From assembly GCF_023101165.1 (NCBI RefSeq), contig NZ_CP078076.1, positions 434,001 through 498,000 on the forward strand: a stretch of DNA of 64,000 bases, in the 5' to 3' direction. The DNA comes from Microbacterium sufflavum. GTDB lineage: Bacteria; Actinomycetota; Actinomycetes; Actinomycetales; Microbacteriaceae. The notes under the pieces are model-generated. The model saw only the letters and a list, made by a program, of their open reading frames with translations, was not told the DNA's origin and ran no database searches. A program made the position numbers and the translations under genes. Positions 9,686 to 18,781 of this stretch are shown here, in pieces; the stretch's first letter is position 1; each line of letters starts with the position of its first letter.

Positions 9686-10349
9686 GCGCGACTCCTCTTC
9701 GGTCGGACTGCTGCGTCGTGGTGTCGCGCAGCTGCACGGTGCACTCCGATGGGCTCTGAGCGTCGCGCACGCACGCGGCGACGAGCGGTCCCCCGGCCTC
9801 GGTCAGCACGCTCTGCATGAGGCCCAGATGCACCTGGCACAGGAGCGGGCGGTCTTCGGGACGGCCGGCGGCGTGCGGGCACGGGCTCAGGTCGACCGTC
9901 AGCACCCGGTCGTCGACGACCGGTTCGAAGCCGCTCTCCTCCAGGTGCTCGACCAGGGCGTCGAGCTGGTGCACGGCGTCGCGCCCGAGGGCGCTCGGGG
10001 CCGCGGAGGGCACCACGCTGCGCAGCAGGTCGCCGCGACGGGCCGCCGCCTTGGCCTTGTCCCTGGCGACCGGGCTCGATGCGTCGGACGCACCGGTCGC
10101 GGCGCGGTAGAGCGTGCGCGGGCGGCCGCGGGTGGTGCGGTGCTCCACCTCGGGGATCACGTAGCCGCCCTCGATGAGACGCTGCAGGTGCTCGCGGACG
10201 GTGTTGGCGTGCAGGCCGGTGGCCTCGCACAGTTCCCCGATCGTGAGGTGCCTGGACACACCGACCGCCCCCGCCTCGAAGAGCAGATGCAGGATGCGCA
10301 CCCGGGAGTAGCTCGAGATCGGTCCGCAGACGGACCCGCCGTTGGACAT
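9672..10349 (-). CDS. Winged-helix regulator with a C-terminal four-cysteine module
   Basis: Transcription factor of 225 residues. Residues 15-80 form a MarR/DeoR-type winged helix (recognition region LCEATGLHANTVREHL, wing RTTRGRPRTLYR). The C-terminal half carries Cys157, Cys171, Cys193 and Cys203, the last three after a predicted dimer helix. Cysteine-bearing winged-helix regulators such as SufR, and ArnR of Corynebacterium, bind Fe-S clusters; ArnR represses the nar operon. I infer, not prove, a similar redox or NO sensor here. The gene is first in the cyd operon and overlaps cydA by 14 bases. A -10-like CATAAT (10356-10361) ends 6 bases before the ATG with no ribosome site, suggesting a leaderless message. 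Confidence 0.82.
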   Translation of the reverse strand: MSNGGSVCGPISSYSRVRILHLLFEAGAVGVSRHLTIGELCEATGLHANTVREHLQRLIEGGYVIPEVEHRTTRGRPRTLYRAATGASDASSPVARDKAKAAARRGDLLRSVVPSAAPSALGRDAVHQLDALVEHLEESGFEPVVDDRVLTVDLSPCPHAAGRPEDRPLLCQVHLGLMQSVLTEAGGPLVAACVRDAQSPSECTVQLRDTTTQQSDRRGVAHGMA

Positions 10350-10401
10350 GTCTTCATTATGTTGGCTTTTCCACGGGCTCTTGGGGCACCGGACCGTGAA
10401 T

Positions 10402-10416
10402 AATCACCCGGGCGAT
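10402..10416. promoter_or_regulatory. Near-palindrome upstream of the cyd regulator, shared with the nar region
   Basis: ATCACCCGGGCGAT (10403-10416) is symmetric around CCCGGG except for one base pair. The 13 bases AATCACCCGGGCG also occur at 1474-1486 between narG and narK. The site is centred about 60 bases upstream of the regulator's start and about 40 upstream of radA's start. It is probably a binding site for the adjacent regulator or for another anaerobic regulator. Confidence 0.5.
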
Positions 10417-10449
10417 AGGGATGTCTGATCCCGCCGATAGCCTGGGGGC

Positions 10450-11817
10450 ATGGCCACCCGGAAACCCGCTCCCCCTGCGTACGTGTGCACGGAGTGCGGG
10501 TGGACGACGGCGAAATGGGTCGGCCGCTGCGGCGAGTGCCAGCAGTGGGGAACCGTGCAGGAGCAGGCCGCCCAGACCGGCATCCTCCGACGCGTGAACG
10601 CCCTCGCACCCACCGCCGATCGCGCCGCCCGACCGATCACGCAGATCACGACGCAGGACGCACCCCGGCGCACGAGCGGGGTCGGCGAGTTCGACCGCGT
10701 GCTGGGCGGCGGCATCGTCCCTGGCGCCGCCATCCTGCTCAGCGGCGAGCCGGGCGTCGGCAAGTCCACGCTGCTGCTCGAGGTCGCCGCGCAGGCGGCA
10801 CGTGCAGGGCGGCGGGTGCTGTACGCGAGCGCCGAGGAGTCCCCCGCTCAGGTGCGGCTGCGCGCCGAGCGCACCGGCGCGCTGCACGACGAGCTGTACC
10901 TGGCGAGCGAGACCGACCTCGCCACGATCCTCGGTCACATCGACGAGGTGCAGCCGCAGCTCGTGATCGTCGACTCCGTGCAGACGGTGTCGTCGTCGCT
11001 CACCGACGGCGCGGCAGGACAACCCAGCCAGGTGCGCGAGGTCGCCGCGACCCTCATCCGCGTCGCCAAGGAGCGGGACCTGCCGATCATCATCGTCGGT
11101 CACGTCACGAAAGACGGGCAGGTCGCCGGCCCCCGCGTGCTGGAGCACCTGGTCGACGTGGTGTGCCACTTCGAGGGCGACCGGCAGACGTCGCTGCGCT
11201 TCATCCGCGCGCTCAAGAACCGCTTCGGGCCGACCGACGAGGTGGGGTGCTTCGAGATGACCGGCGACGGTATCGCCGAGGTGCCGGACCCGTCCGGCCT
11301 CTTCCTGTCTCAGGGGGCGTCCGAGCCCGGCACGTGCGTCGCGATCTCGCTGGAGGGCCGCCGGGCCCTGCCGGTGGAGGTGCAGGCGCTCACGGTGCCC
11401 AGCAACGCTCCGAACCCCCGGCGCATCGTGCACGGGCTCGACGCCTCGCGTGTCGCGATGGTGCTGGCCATCCTGGAGCGCCGGGCCGGAGTGCCCACCG
11501 GCAGCCTCGACGTCTACGTCTCCACGGTGGGCGGCGTGCGGTTCACCGAGCCCGCGGCCGACCTCGCGATCGCGATCGCGGTGGCGGGGTCGATCCAGAT
11601 GATCTCGGTGCCGCGCACGGTCGCCGCCGTGGGCGAGCTCAGCCTGGCGGGTGAGGTGCGGCCGGTCACGCAGGCCGCGCAGCGCCGGACGGAGGCGGCG
11701 CGACTGGGCTACGAGCAGGTGGTCGACGACCGGTCGAAGACGCTGCGCGCCGCCCTGGGCGACATCCGCTCGCGGAACGCGGCCCGGCGTCCCGACCGCG
11801 ACATCCCGCCGTTCTGA
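10450..11817 (+). CDS. radA: DNA repair ATPase RadA
   Basis: RecA-like branch-migration helicase (455 residues) that processes recombination intermediates. The order of parts is standard: a four-Cys zinc finger (C13, C16, C27, C30), an ATPase with Walker A GEPGVGKST (99-107), the RadA-specific KNRFG motif near 256, and a Lon-protease-like C-terminal domain. A -10-like TAGCCT (10438-10443) ends 6 bases before the ATG and no ribosome site is visible, so the message is probably leaderless. It converges on the next gene with a 15-base gap. Confidence 0.96.
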   Translation: MATRKPAPPAYVCTECGWTTAKWVGRCGECQQWGTVQEQAAQTGILRRVNALAPTADRAARPITQITTQDAPRRTSGVGEFDRVLGGGIVPGAAILLSGEPGVGKSTLLLEVAAQAARAGRRVLYASAEESPAQVRLRAERTGALHDELYLASETDLATILGHIDEVQPQLVIVDSVQTVSSSLTDGAAGQPSQVREVAATLIRVAKERDLPIIIVGHVTKDGQVAGPRVLEHLVDVVCHFEGDRQTSLRFIRALKNRFGPTDEVGCFEMTGDGIAEVPDPSGLFLSQGASEPGTCVAISLEGRRALPVEVQALTVPSNAPNPRRIVHGLDASRVAMVLAILERRAGVPTGSLDVYVSTVGGVRFTEPAADLAIAIAVAGSIQMISVPRTVAAVGELSLAGEVRPVTQAAQRRTEAARLGYEQVVDDRSKTLRAALGDIRSRNAARRPDRDIPPF

Positions 11818-11832
11818 GCCACGGCGCAGCGA

Positions 11833-12243
11833 TCAGGCGTCGAGCGCCTTGAGCAGCTCGACCGGATCCGCCTGCATGGGATGGGGACCGGCGATGTCGA
11901 GGAACACGGTCGTGATGGGGTGCGCGGAGAGGAACCGCCGCAGCCACGCCGCGTCGTAGATGCCCACACCGGGCGGCAGGTTGGCCGGCTTGTTCTTCGC
12001 GTCGCTGAAGAGCAGCAGCGCCAGGTCGCCCGTGTTCGGGTCGCGGTACGTCCACACTTCGCCGCCGTCGAGCGGGTTGTCGCGCGCACCGGGCTTGATG
12101 AGCGGGACGACGGTCGTGCCGTGCCGCAGGGCCAGGGCGACCGCGGCCACGTCCTGCTTCTCCAGGGCCACCGCCAGCGCCTCGGACCGGAAGTCCTCGG
12201 GTGCGGGCTTCTTCTTGCCGGACTTCGCCTTCTTCGCAGCCAT
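11833..12243 (-). CDS. SseB-like small protein
   Basis: Protein of 136 residues with a Lys-rich N-terminus (AAKKAKSGKKK) followed by a compact alpha/beta domain. The pattern TVVPLIKPG, DLALLLFSDAKN and the C-terminal TTVFLDIAGPHPMQ resembles the SseB N-terminal domain found in many actinobacterial proteins of unknown role. No signal peptide or membrane segment is present. TAAGCT (12250-12255) ends 6 bases before the ATG, fitting a leaderless start. Family assignment is by pattern only. Confidence 0.7.
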   Translation of the reverse strand: MAAKKAKSGKKKPAPEDFRSEALAVALEKQDVAAVALALRHGTTVVPLIKPGARDNPLDGGEVWTYRDPNTGDLALLLFSDAKNKPANLPPGVGIYDAAWLRRFLSAHPITTVFLDIAGPHPMQADPVELLKALDA

Positions 12244-12304
12244 GTCTCCAGCTTAGGCATCGACACGACGAGCGCGGCTCCACGGCGACCTCCGGCCGGC
12301 GCGG

Positions 12305-12450
12305 GAGAAAGATTGGGGCCCTCTCGAGTCCTCCATTGGGGACTGGGGTACTCGAGAGGGCCCTCGGACTCTCGAGCGGCGGTGTCGAAGCGCTGGGGAC
12401 GCTGTAGTTCGACGCCACTGGGGATGGCTTATGCCGCATAGGCGGAGAGT
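12305..12450 (-). ncRNA. Probable 6C-type small RNA with two C-rich-loop hairpins
   Basis: The gap between two minus-strand genes holds a free-standing transcription unit. On the minus strand a promoter (12486-12458) is followed by a first hairpin with arms GTCGAA/TTCGAC (12384-12389 and 12408-12413) and CCCC in the loop. A second hairpin has perfect 14-base arms (12316-12329 and 12350-12363) and a loop with two CCCC runs. Pyrimidine-rich CAATCTTTCTC follows, as in an intrinsic terminator. Two stem-loops with C-rich loops are the hallmark of the actinobacterial 6C RNA. I could not align it to the Rfam model, so the family name is inference. Confidence 0.6.
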
Positions 12451-12457
12451 CATGTCT

Positions 12458-12486
12458 ATGGTATCCCAAAGAACGACTCGTGTCAG
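12458..12486 (-). promoter_or_regulatory. Promoter of the putative small RNA
   Basis: Read on the minus strand, the -35 is CTGACA (12486-12481), the spacer is exactly 17 bases and the -10 is TACCAT (12463-12458). Transcription should start near 12450. No open reading frame follows; two hairpins do. Confidence 0.6.
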
Positions 12487-12596
12487 CACAAGAGGCCCTC
12501 CGACGCGAAGGTCGCCGCAATTCGGATCGGTTGCCGCAGCAGACGAAGCAATCCGAAGCCGCACGGCCGGATCGCCCGCAAAGCCGTAGCGTGCGG

Positions 12597-13241
12597 TCAG
12601 TAGAGCAGGAACTGCGCCGTCGTGGCGCTGGGGAAGCCGCCGATCGACACGGCCACATGGTACGACGCGCCGCCACCGGGCGCCCGCTGCCGGTTCTCCT
12701 GCGCGCACGTCTCCACGCTCGACCGGGTGCGATCCCACACCACGGGCTCCTTGCTCACCACGGTCGATCCGGCGGTGAGCGTCGCGATCATGCTGCTCGG
12801 GTTCTCCTGGCAGTCCGTCGACCGCCACCACACGTCCGCGCCGCTCGACACCGTGAACACCTGGGTGCTCGACCCCACGTCGATCGTGCAGTCCGTGGTG
12901 CCCTTGTTCGTCAGCGAGATCGACAGGCGCGGGGTGACGCCCGCCGCGTAGGTGTCGGCGTCGGTGACAGCCGTGACCTCGATGTCCTTCGCCTGGCAGG
13001 CCACGACAGCGGGCGTCTCGGAGGCGCTCGGAGTGGGCGCCGGGCTCGCGGAACCCGTGGGCGGCGGCGTCGTCTCGGTCGTCGCGGAGGACGTCGGCGC
13101 CGGGGTCGCATCGGTCGCGGCGGCCCAGGGGCGCGCGACCAGCAGCCACACCGACACCCCGATCACCGCGAGGACCAGGATCAGCCCGAGCAGCACCACC
13201 AGACGCCGACGACGGTAGACGGCGGCGGAACGACGGGGCAT
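12597..13241 (-). CDS. Membrane-anchored Ser/Thr/Pro-linker protein, DUF4232-like
   Basis: Protein of 214 residues. A short basic N-terminus precedes one transmembrane helix (about residues 14-36), then a Thr/Ser/Pro-rich extracytoplasmic linker (about 40-78), then a globular domain (80-214) of beta character with four cysteines (CQAKDI, TDCTID, TDCQEN, ETCAQE) that could form two disulfides outside the cell. The domain resembles DUF4232-like immunoglobulin-fold modules of actinobacterial surface proteins; function is unknown. TAACCT (13248-13253) ends 6 bases before the ATG, suggesting a leaderless message. Confidence 0.75.
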   Translation of the reverse strand: MPRRSAAVYRRRRLVVLLGLILVLAVIGVSVWLLVARPWAAATDATPAPTSSATTETTPPPTGSASPAPTPSASETPAVVACQAKDIEVTAVTDADTYAAGVTPRLSISLTNKGTTDCTIDVGSSTQVFTVSSGADVWWRSTDCQENPSSMIATLTAGSTVVSKEPVVWDRTRSSVETCAQENRQRAPGGGASYHVAVSIGGFPSATTAQFLLY

Positions 13242-13301
13242 GGTTCCAGGTTAAGCGATCGACCCCCGCGATCCTGGGAGGCGTCGTGCGCCCGTCGGGC
13301 C

Positions 13302-13802
13302 TCAGAGCACCTTGAGCATCCGGGTGTTGCCGAGCGTGTTCGGCTTGACGTGCGCCAGGTCGAGGAACTCCTCGACACCCGCGTCTCCACTGCGCAGCAG
13401 CTGCGAGTACACGTCGGGATCGACGACCTGCTCGCCGATGGGGGTGAAGCCGCGGCGGCCGAAGAAATCCACCTCGAACGTGAGGCAGAACAGGCGCGTC
13501 AGTCCGAGTGCGCGCGCGTTCTCCTCCAGGCGCTCGACGATCGCGCGACCGATGCCGTGGTGCAGCCAGTCGTCGCGCACGAGCAGGGTGCGCACCTCGC
13601 CGAGGTCCTCCCAGATCACGTGCAGGGCGCCGCAGCCGATCAGCTCGCCTTCGGCCTCCGCCACCACGAACTCCTGCACCGCGCCGTACAGCACCGCCAG
13701 GTCTTTGCCGAGCAGGATGCGCTGCTCCACGAGCGGCTGGAGCAGGTTGCGGATGCTGACGATATCGGCGCTGCGGGCGGGCCGGACGATGTAGTCGCTC
13801 AC
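13302..13802 (-). CDS. argA: Amino-acid N-acetyltransferase (GNAT, ArgA-like)
   Basis: GNAT-fold enzyme of 166 residues. The acetyl-CoA pyrophosphate loop is RDDWLHHGIGRAI (about residues 75-88), preceded by GEVRTLLV and followed by FCLTFEVDFFGRRGF. This matches the short, stand-alone N-acetylglutamate synthases of Actinobacteria (the mycobacterial Rv2747 type), which start arginine synthesis. It is not near other arg genes, so the substrate is inferred from family likeness. The GTG start is preceded at 6 bases by TAGGCT, a likely -10 of a leaderless transcript. Confidence 0.8.
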   Translation of the reverse strand: MSDYIVRPARSADIVSIRNLLQPLVEQRILLGKDLAVLYGAVQEFVVAEAEGELIGCGALHVIWEDLGEVRTLLVRDDWLHHGIGRAIVERLEENARALGLTRLFCLTFEVDFFGRRGFTPIGEQVVDPDVYSQLLRSGDAGVEEFLDLAHVKPNTLGNTRMLKVL

Positions 13803-13849
13803 CCGACCAGCCTAGAACCGCACCCTCCGTGCGCCTCCCAGACACGAGG

Positions 13850-13879
13850 AAGGGGCGGATGCCGCAGCATCCGCCCCTT
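13850..13879. terminator. Hairpin terminator downstream of clpC
   Basis: AAGGGGCGGATGC (13850-13862) pairs with GCATCCGCCCCTT (13867-13879): 13 perfect base pairs around a 4-base loop. It lies 29 bases past the clpC stop. Actinobacterial terminators often lack a long U tract, as here. Confidence 0.7.
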
Positions 13880-13907
13880 CTCGTCCGGGCTCACGACCCG
13901 GGTGGGA

Positions 13908-16439
<2,532 letters not shown>

Positions 16440-16451
16440 GTTGACTCCTTA

Positions 16452-16466
16452 TTCGCACGGGGCGAA
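16452..16466. promoter_or_regulatory. Small inverted repeat before clpC
   Basis: TTCGC-ACGGG-GCGAA, 15 bases, begins 13 bases upstream of the clpC start. It resembles the CGC/GCG half-sites bound by ClgR, the activator of clp genes in Actinobacteria. It lies in the leader close to the ribosome site rather than upstream of a -35, which argues against activation, so the assignment is weak. Confidence 0.25.
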
Positions 16467-16547
16467 GACGCATGAAGCGCTTGTACATCGAGAGTAACGA
16501 CCAGGAATGCCGGGTATGCCCGTGTTCGCCGTGGGCATAGCGGGGGC

Positions 16548-16591
16548 TTGACCCGTTTATCGACAGTCGTTATGTTAACGAAAGTCGATAA
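16548..16591 (+). promoter_or_regulatory. Promoter overlapped by a 35-base nested palindrome (DUF2975 operon)
   Basis: The -35 is TTGACC (16548-16553) and the -10 is TATGTT (16571-16576), exactly 17 bases apart. Covering the spacer and -10 is a symmetric element at 16557-16591: outer arms TTATCGAC (16557-16564) and GTCGATAA (16584-16591), inner arms CGTTA (16568-16572) and TAACG (16576-16580), all centred on 16574. A repressor bound here would block RNA polymerase. The operon's own small HTH protein is the obvious candidate. Confidence 0.65.
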
Positions 16592-16615
16592 CCCCCCGAT
16601 CTCCAGGAGGAGCCC

Positions 16616-17239
16616 ATGCTCGCCACGGATAGACGACCCTCGCTCGCCGACGGCATCGCCCTCGGACTGATCGCGACCGGAGCCGTGAGCGTCGGAATCG
16701 GTGCGATCGTCGCCGTCGCCCAGGCCGCCGCCACCCTGTTCTCGCCGTCGCCGACGATCGCGATGCCCGTGCACGACGTCGACCTCACCGCCCTCGACGG
16801 CGTGGCCGGGATCGAGGGCGCCACCGTCGACTCCGCACTCGCCACCCTCACCGCGCCGCCCACCGCCGCCCGCTGGCTGCTGCTGCTGGAGACGGCGCTG
16901 CCCGCGCTCGCCACGGTCGCCCTGTGCGCGGTGGTCTGGTGGCTGGGCGTGTCCCTCATCCGCTCCCGCCCGTTCCGCGCCTCGCTCGGGTGGATGTTCG
17001 CGGTCGCCGCCTGCCTGCTGATGGCCGGCACGCTGCTCGGGCAGTTCGCCGGCGGCATCGGCCGGGCCGAGATCGTGAAGGATCTGGCCGCGACCGAACC
17101 CGGCGTCGAAGACGTGCTGTGGACGCTGCTCGTGCAGTTCGACCTGGCACCCGTGGGGTGGGCGTTCGCCCTGGCCCTCGTGGCGGGCGTGTTCGCCGTC
17201 GGCCGCCGCCTGCAGCGCGACACGGAGGGACTGGTCTGA
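16616..17239 (+). CDS. DUF2975-like membrane protein, first of two
   Basis: Protein of 207 residues with four predicted transmembrane segments (near 15-40, 85-105, 130-150 and 170-195). The C-terminus QRDTEGLV is nearly the same as that of the next gene product (EKETEGLV), and both resemble DUF2975 proteins, which are found beside small HTH regulators and have no known function. CAGGAGGAG precedes the ATG. The stop codon shares its last base with the ATG of the next gene. It is controlled by the palindrome-covered promoter just upstream. Confidence 0.75.
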   Translation: MLATDRRPSLADGIALGLIATGAVSVGIGAIVAVAQAAATLFSPSPTIAMPVHDVDLTALDGVAGIEGATVDSALATLTAPPTAARWLLLLETALPALATVALCAVVWWLGVSLIRSRPFRASLGWMFAVAACLLMAGTLLGQFAGGIGRAEIVKDLAATEPGVEDVLWTLLVQFDLAPVGWAFALALVAGVFAVGRRLQRDTEGLV

Positions 17240-17991
17240 TGATCACGTTCGGCTCGGAGGCCGTCTGGCCCTCGCTGCTCAACATCGCGATAGCCCTCGC
17301 CGTCGGCGCCGCCGTCGTCGCCCTCGTCGTCTGGAACAGCCGCCGGCGCGGCAGCCGCACGGTCACCCTCGATGCGGCGCTCACGCTGTCGGGATGGTGG
17401 GTGATCCTGTCGGCACTCGGCGCGATCGCGGTCGTCGTCAAGGCGTTCGCGGTCGACTGGGCGGAGCTGCACGGGCGGACCGTCGTCTTCCTCGACTGGC
17501 CCGCCGCCCTCCCCTGCTCCGAGTTCGGCGACGGTGCGCACACCGCCCTCACCTGCGGCGGCACGGAACTGACGGACTTCACCGTGGGCAACGCCTCGCT
17601 CGGACTCCGCCTCCTCGCCGCGGCGGCACAGCTCAGCAGCCTGGCGCTCGCCACGGTGCCCGCCGTGGTCCTCGCCCTCATCTGCTTCCACACGCTGCGC
17701 GGGCGCGCGTTCTCCCTGGTCGTGACCCGCGCCCTGGTCGGCGGCGCGGTCGCGCTCGTGGTGCTCGGCGTGGCATCCGACCTGTTGAACGGGATCGCCG
17801 CCACGGCGGGTCTGCGGGAGGCCCTCCCGATCGGCAGCCCGTGGTACCCCGCGGCGTATCAGCTCACCGTGACGCCGCTGCCGTTCGCCGCCGCGCTCGG
17901 CCTGCTCGCCCTCGCCGCCGTGTTCCGGCAGGGCATGCGCCTGGAGCAGCAGCGCGCCGCCCTGGAGAAGGAGACGGAGGGGCTGGTGTGA
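17239..17991 (+). CDS. DUF2975 membrane protein, second of two
   Basis: Protein of 250 residues with four predicted transmembrane segments (about 10-30, 50-72, 125-150 and 160-180, with a further hydrophobic stretch near 205-230) and an extracytoplasmic loop with two Cys (ALPCSEFGDG, ALTCGGTEL) that could pair. The C-terminus has a charged helix ending KETEGLV. The ATG at 17239 overlaps the preceding stop, which fixes the start despite a longer open frame. The following HTH gene overlaps its stop by 4 bases. This three-gene layout recalls the yoaS/yozG type pair; function unknown. Confidence 0.78.
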   Translation: MITFGSEAVWPSLLNIAIALAVGAAVVALVVWNSRRRGSRTVTLDAALTLSGWWVILSALGAIAVVVKAFAVDWAELHGRTVVFLDWPAALPCSEFGDGAHTALTCGGTELTDFTVGNASLGLRLLAAAAQLSSLALATVPAVVLALICFHTLRGRAFSLVVTRALVGGAVALVVLGVASDLLNGIAATAGLREALPIGSPWYPAAYQLTVTPLPFAAALGLLALAAVFRQGMRLEQQRAALEKETEGLV

Positions 17992-18224
17992 GCCCGGCCG
18001 AGAGCGACGAGGAGTTCACCGGCATCCACTGCCGCCTGGACGAGCTGCTCGCCGAGCGCGGCATGAGCCTCACCGAGCTGAGCGCCGCGGTCGGCGTGAG
18101 CATCGTCAACCTGTCCGTGCTCAAGAACGACCGTGCCCGCGCGATCCGTTACTCCACGCTGCGGGCGATCTGCGAGGCGCTGGAGTGCGACGTGGGCGAC
18201 CTGCTCGTGCTCGCGGCCCGCTGA
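17988..18224 (+). CDS. Small XRE/YozG-type HTH regulator
   Basis: Protein of 78 residues, almost entirely one Cro/C1-type helix-turn-helix domain: LDELLAERGMSLTELSAAVG, then SIVNLSVLKNDRARAIRYSTLRAICEALECDVGDLL. The ending CDVGDLL is typical of small one-domain repressors encoded next to DUF2975 proteins. The GTG start forms a GTGA overlap with the upstream stop. It probably autoregulates the operon through the palindrome at 16557-16591; this is inference from position. Confidence 0.85.
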   Translation: MSPAESDEEFTGIHCRLDELLAERGMSLTELSAAVGVSIVNLSVLKNDRARAIRYSTLRAICEALECDVGDLLVLAAR

Positions 18225-18296
18225 CGCGGAGCATGGATGCGCCTCCGCACGCAAGCCCCTTCTATGGATCTGCTGTGGCGCACTAGCGTCGTCCGC

Positions 18297-18638
18297 ATGA
18301 AGAAGCCAGCACCCGCGGCCCGCCCGGCCGCCCGCCTCGCTGCCCTCGTGCCCGCCGTCGCGCTCGCCCTGTCCCTCGCCGCGTGCGGCGGACCGGCCCG
18401 CCCGTCGTCCGACGAGGTGGCCGAGGGGATCCAGAAGGTGTTCGCCGGCACGAGCCAGGAGCAGGCGATGACCGACGAGGCCGCCAGCTGCCTCGCCGAC
18501 GCCCTGGTCGACTCCGAGCTGAGCGACGAGACGCTCACCTACATCGCCAACGGCGAAGACAAGCAGAAGGACGAAGCCGACAAGGCGCTCACGACGCAGA
18601 TCATCACCGACAACCTGAACGAGTGCGTCGCGCCCTGA
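18297..18638 (+). CDS. Small lipoprotein of unknown function
   Basis: Protein of 113 residues with a lipoprotein signal peptide: Lys-rich start, hydrophobic stretch, then the lipobox LAAC near residue 29. The mature part of about 85 residues is helical and acidic, with two further Cys (ASCLADAL, LNECVAP) that may form a disulfide. Similar short lipoproteins are common in Microbacteriaceae. The frame is open 60 bases further upstream, but the signal peptide fixes the ATG at 18297. TAGCGT ends 7 bases before it, so the message is probably leaderless. Confidence 0.78.
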   Translation: MKKPAPAARPAARLAALVPAVALALSLAACGGPARPSSDEVAEGIQKVFAGTSQEQAMTDEAASCLADALVDSELSDETLTYIANGEDKQKDEADKALTTQIITDNLNECVAP

Positions 18639-18653
18639 CCCCCCGAACCCGGA

Positions 18654-18685
18654 GCATGACGGCTGCGGAGGGGCGGCCGTCATGC
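18654..18685 (+). terminator. Hairpin terminator after the lipoprotein gene
   Basis: GCATGACGGC (18654-18663) pairs with GCCGTCATGC (18676-18685): ten perfect base pairs with a 12-base loop, 15 bases after the stop codon and followed by TTCGTC. Confidence 0.6.
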
Positions 18686-18781
18686 TTCGTCATATCCGCC
18701 CAGGGAATTCCCAGCCAGCTCTAGCGTTGAGCCTCATGGCGCGCATCCCGGCGCGCCGCGATCTCTGGAGTCCCCACCTCG

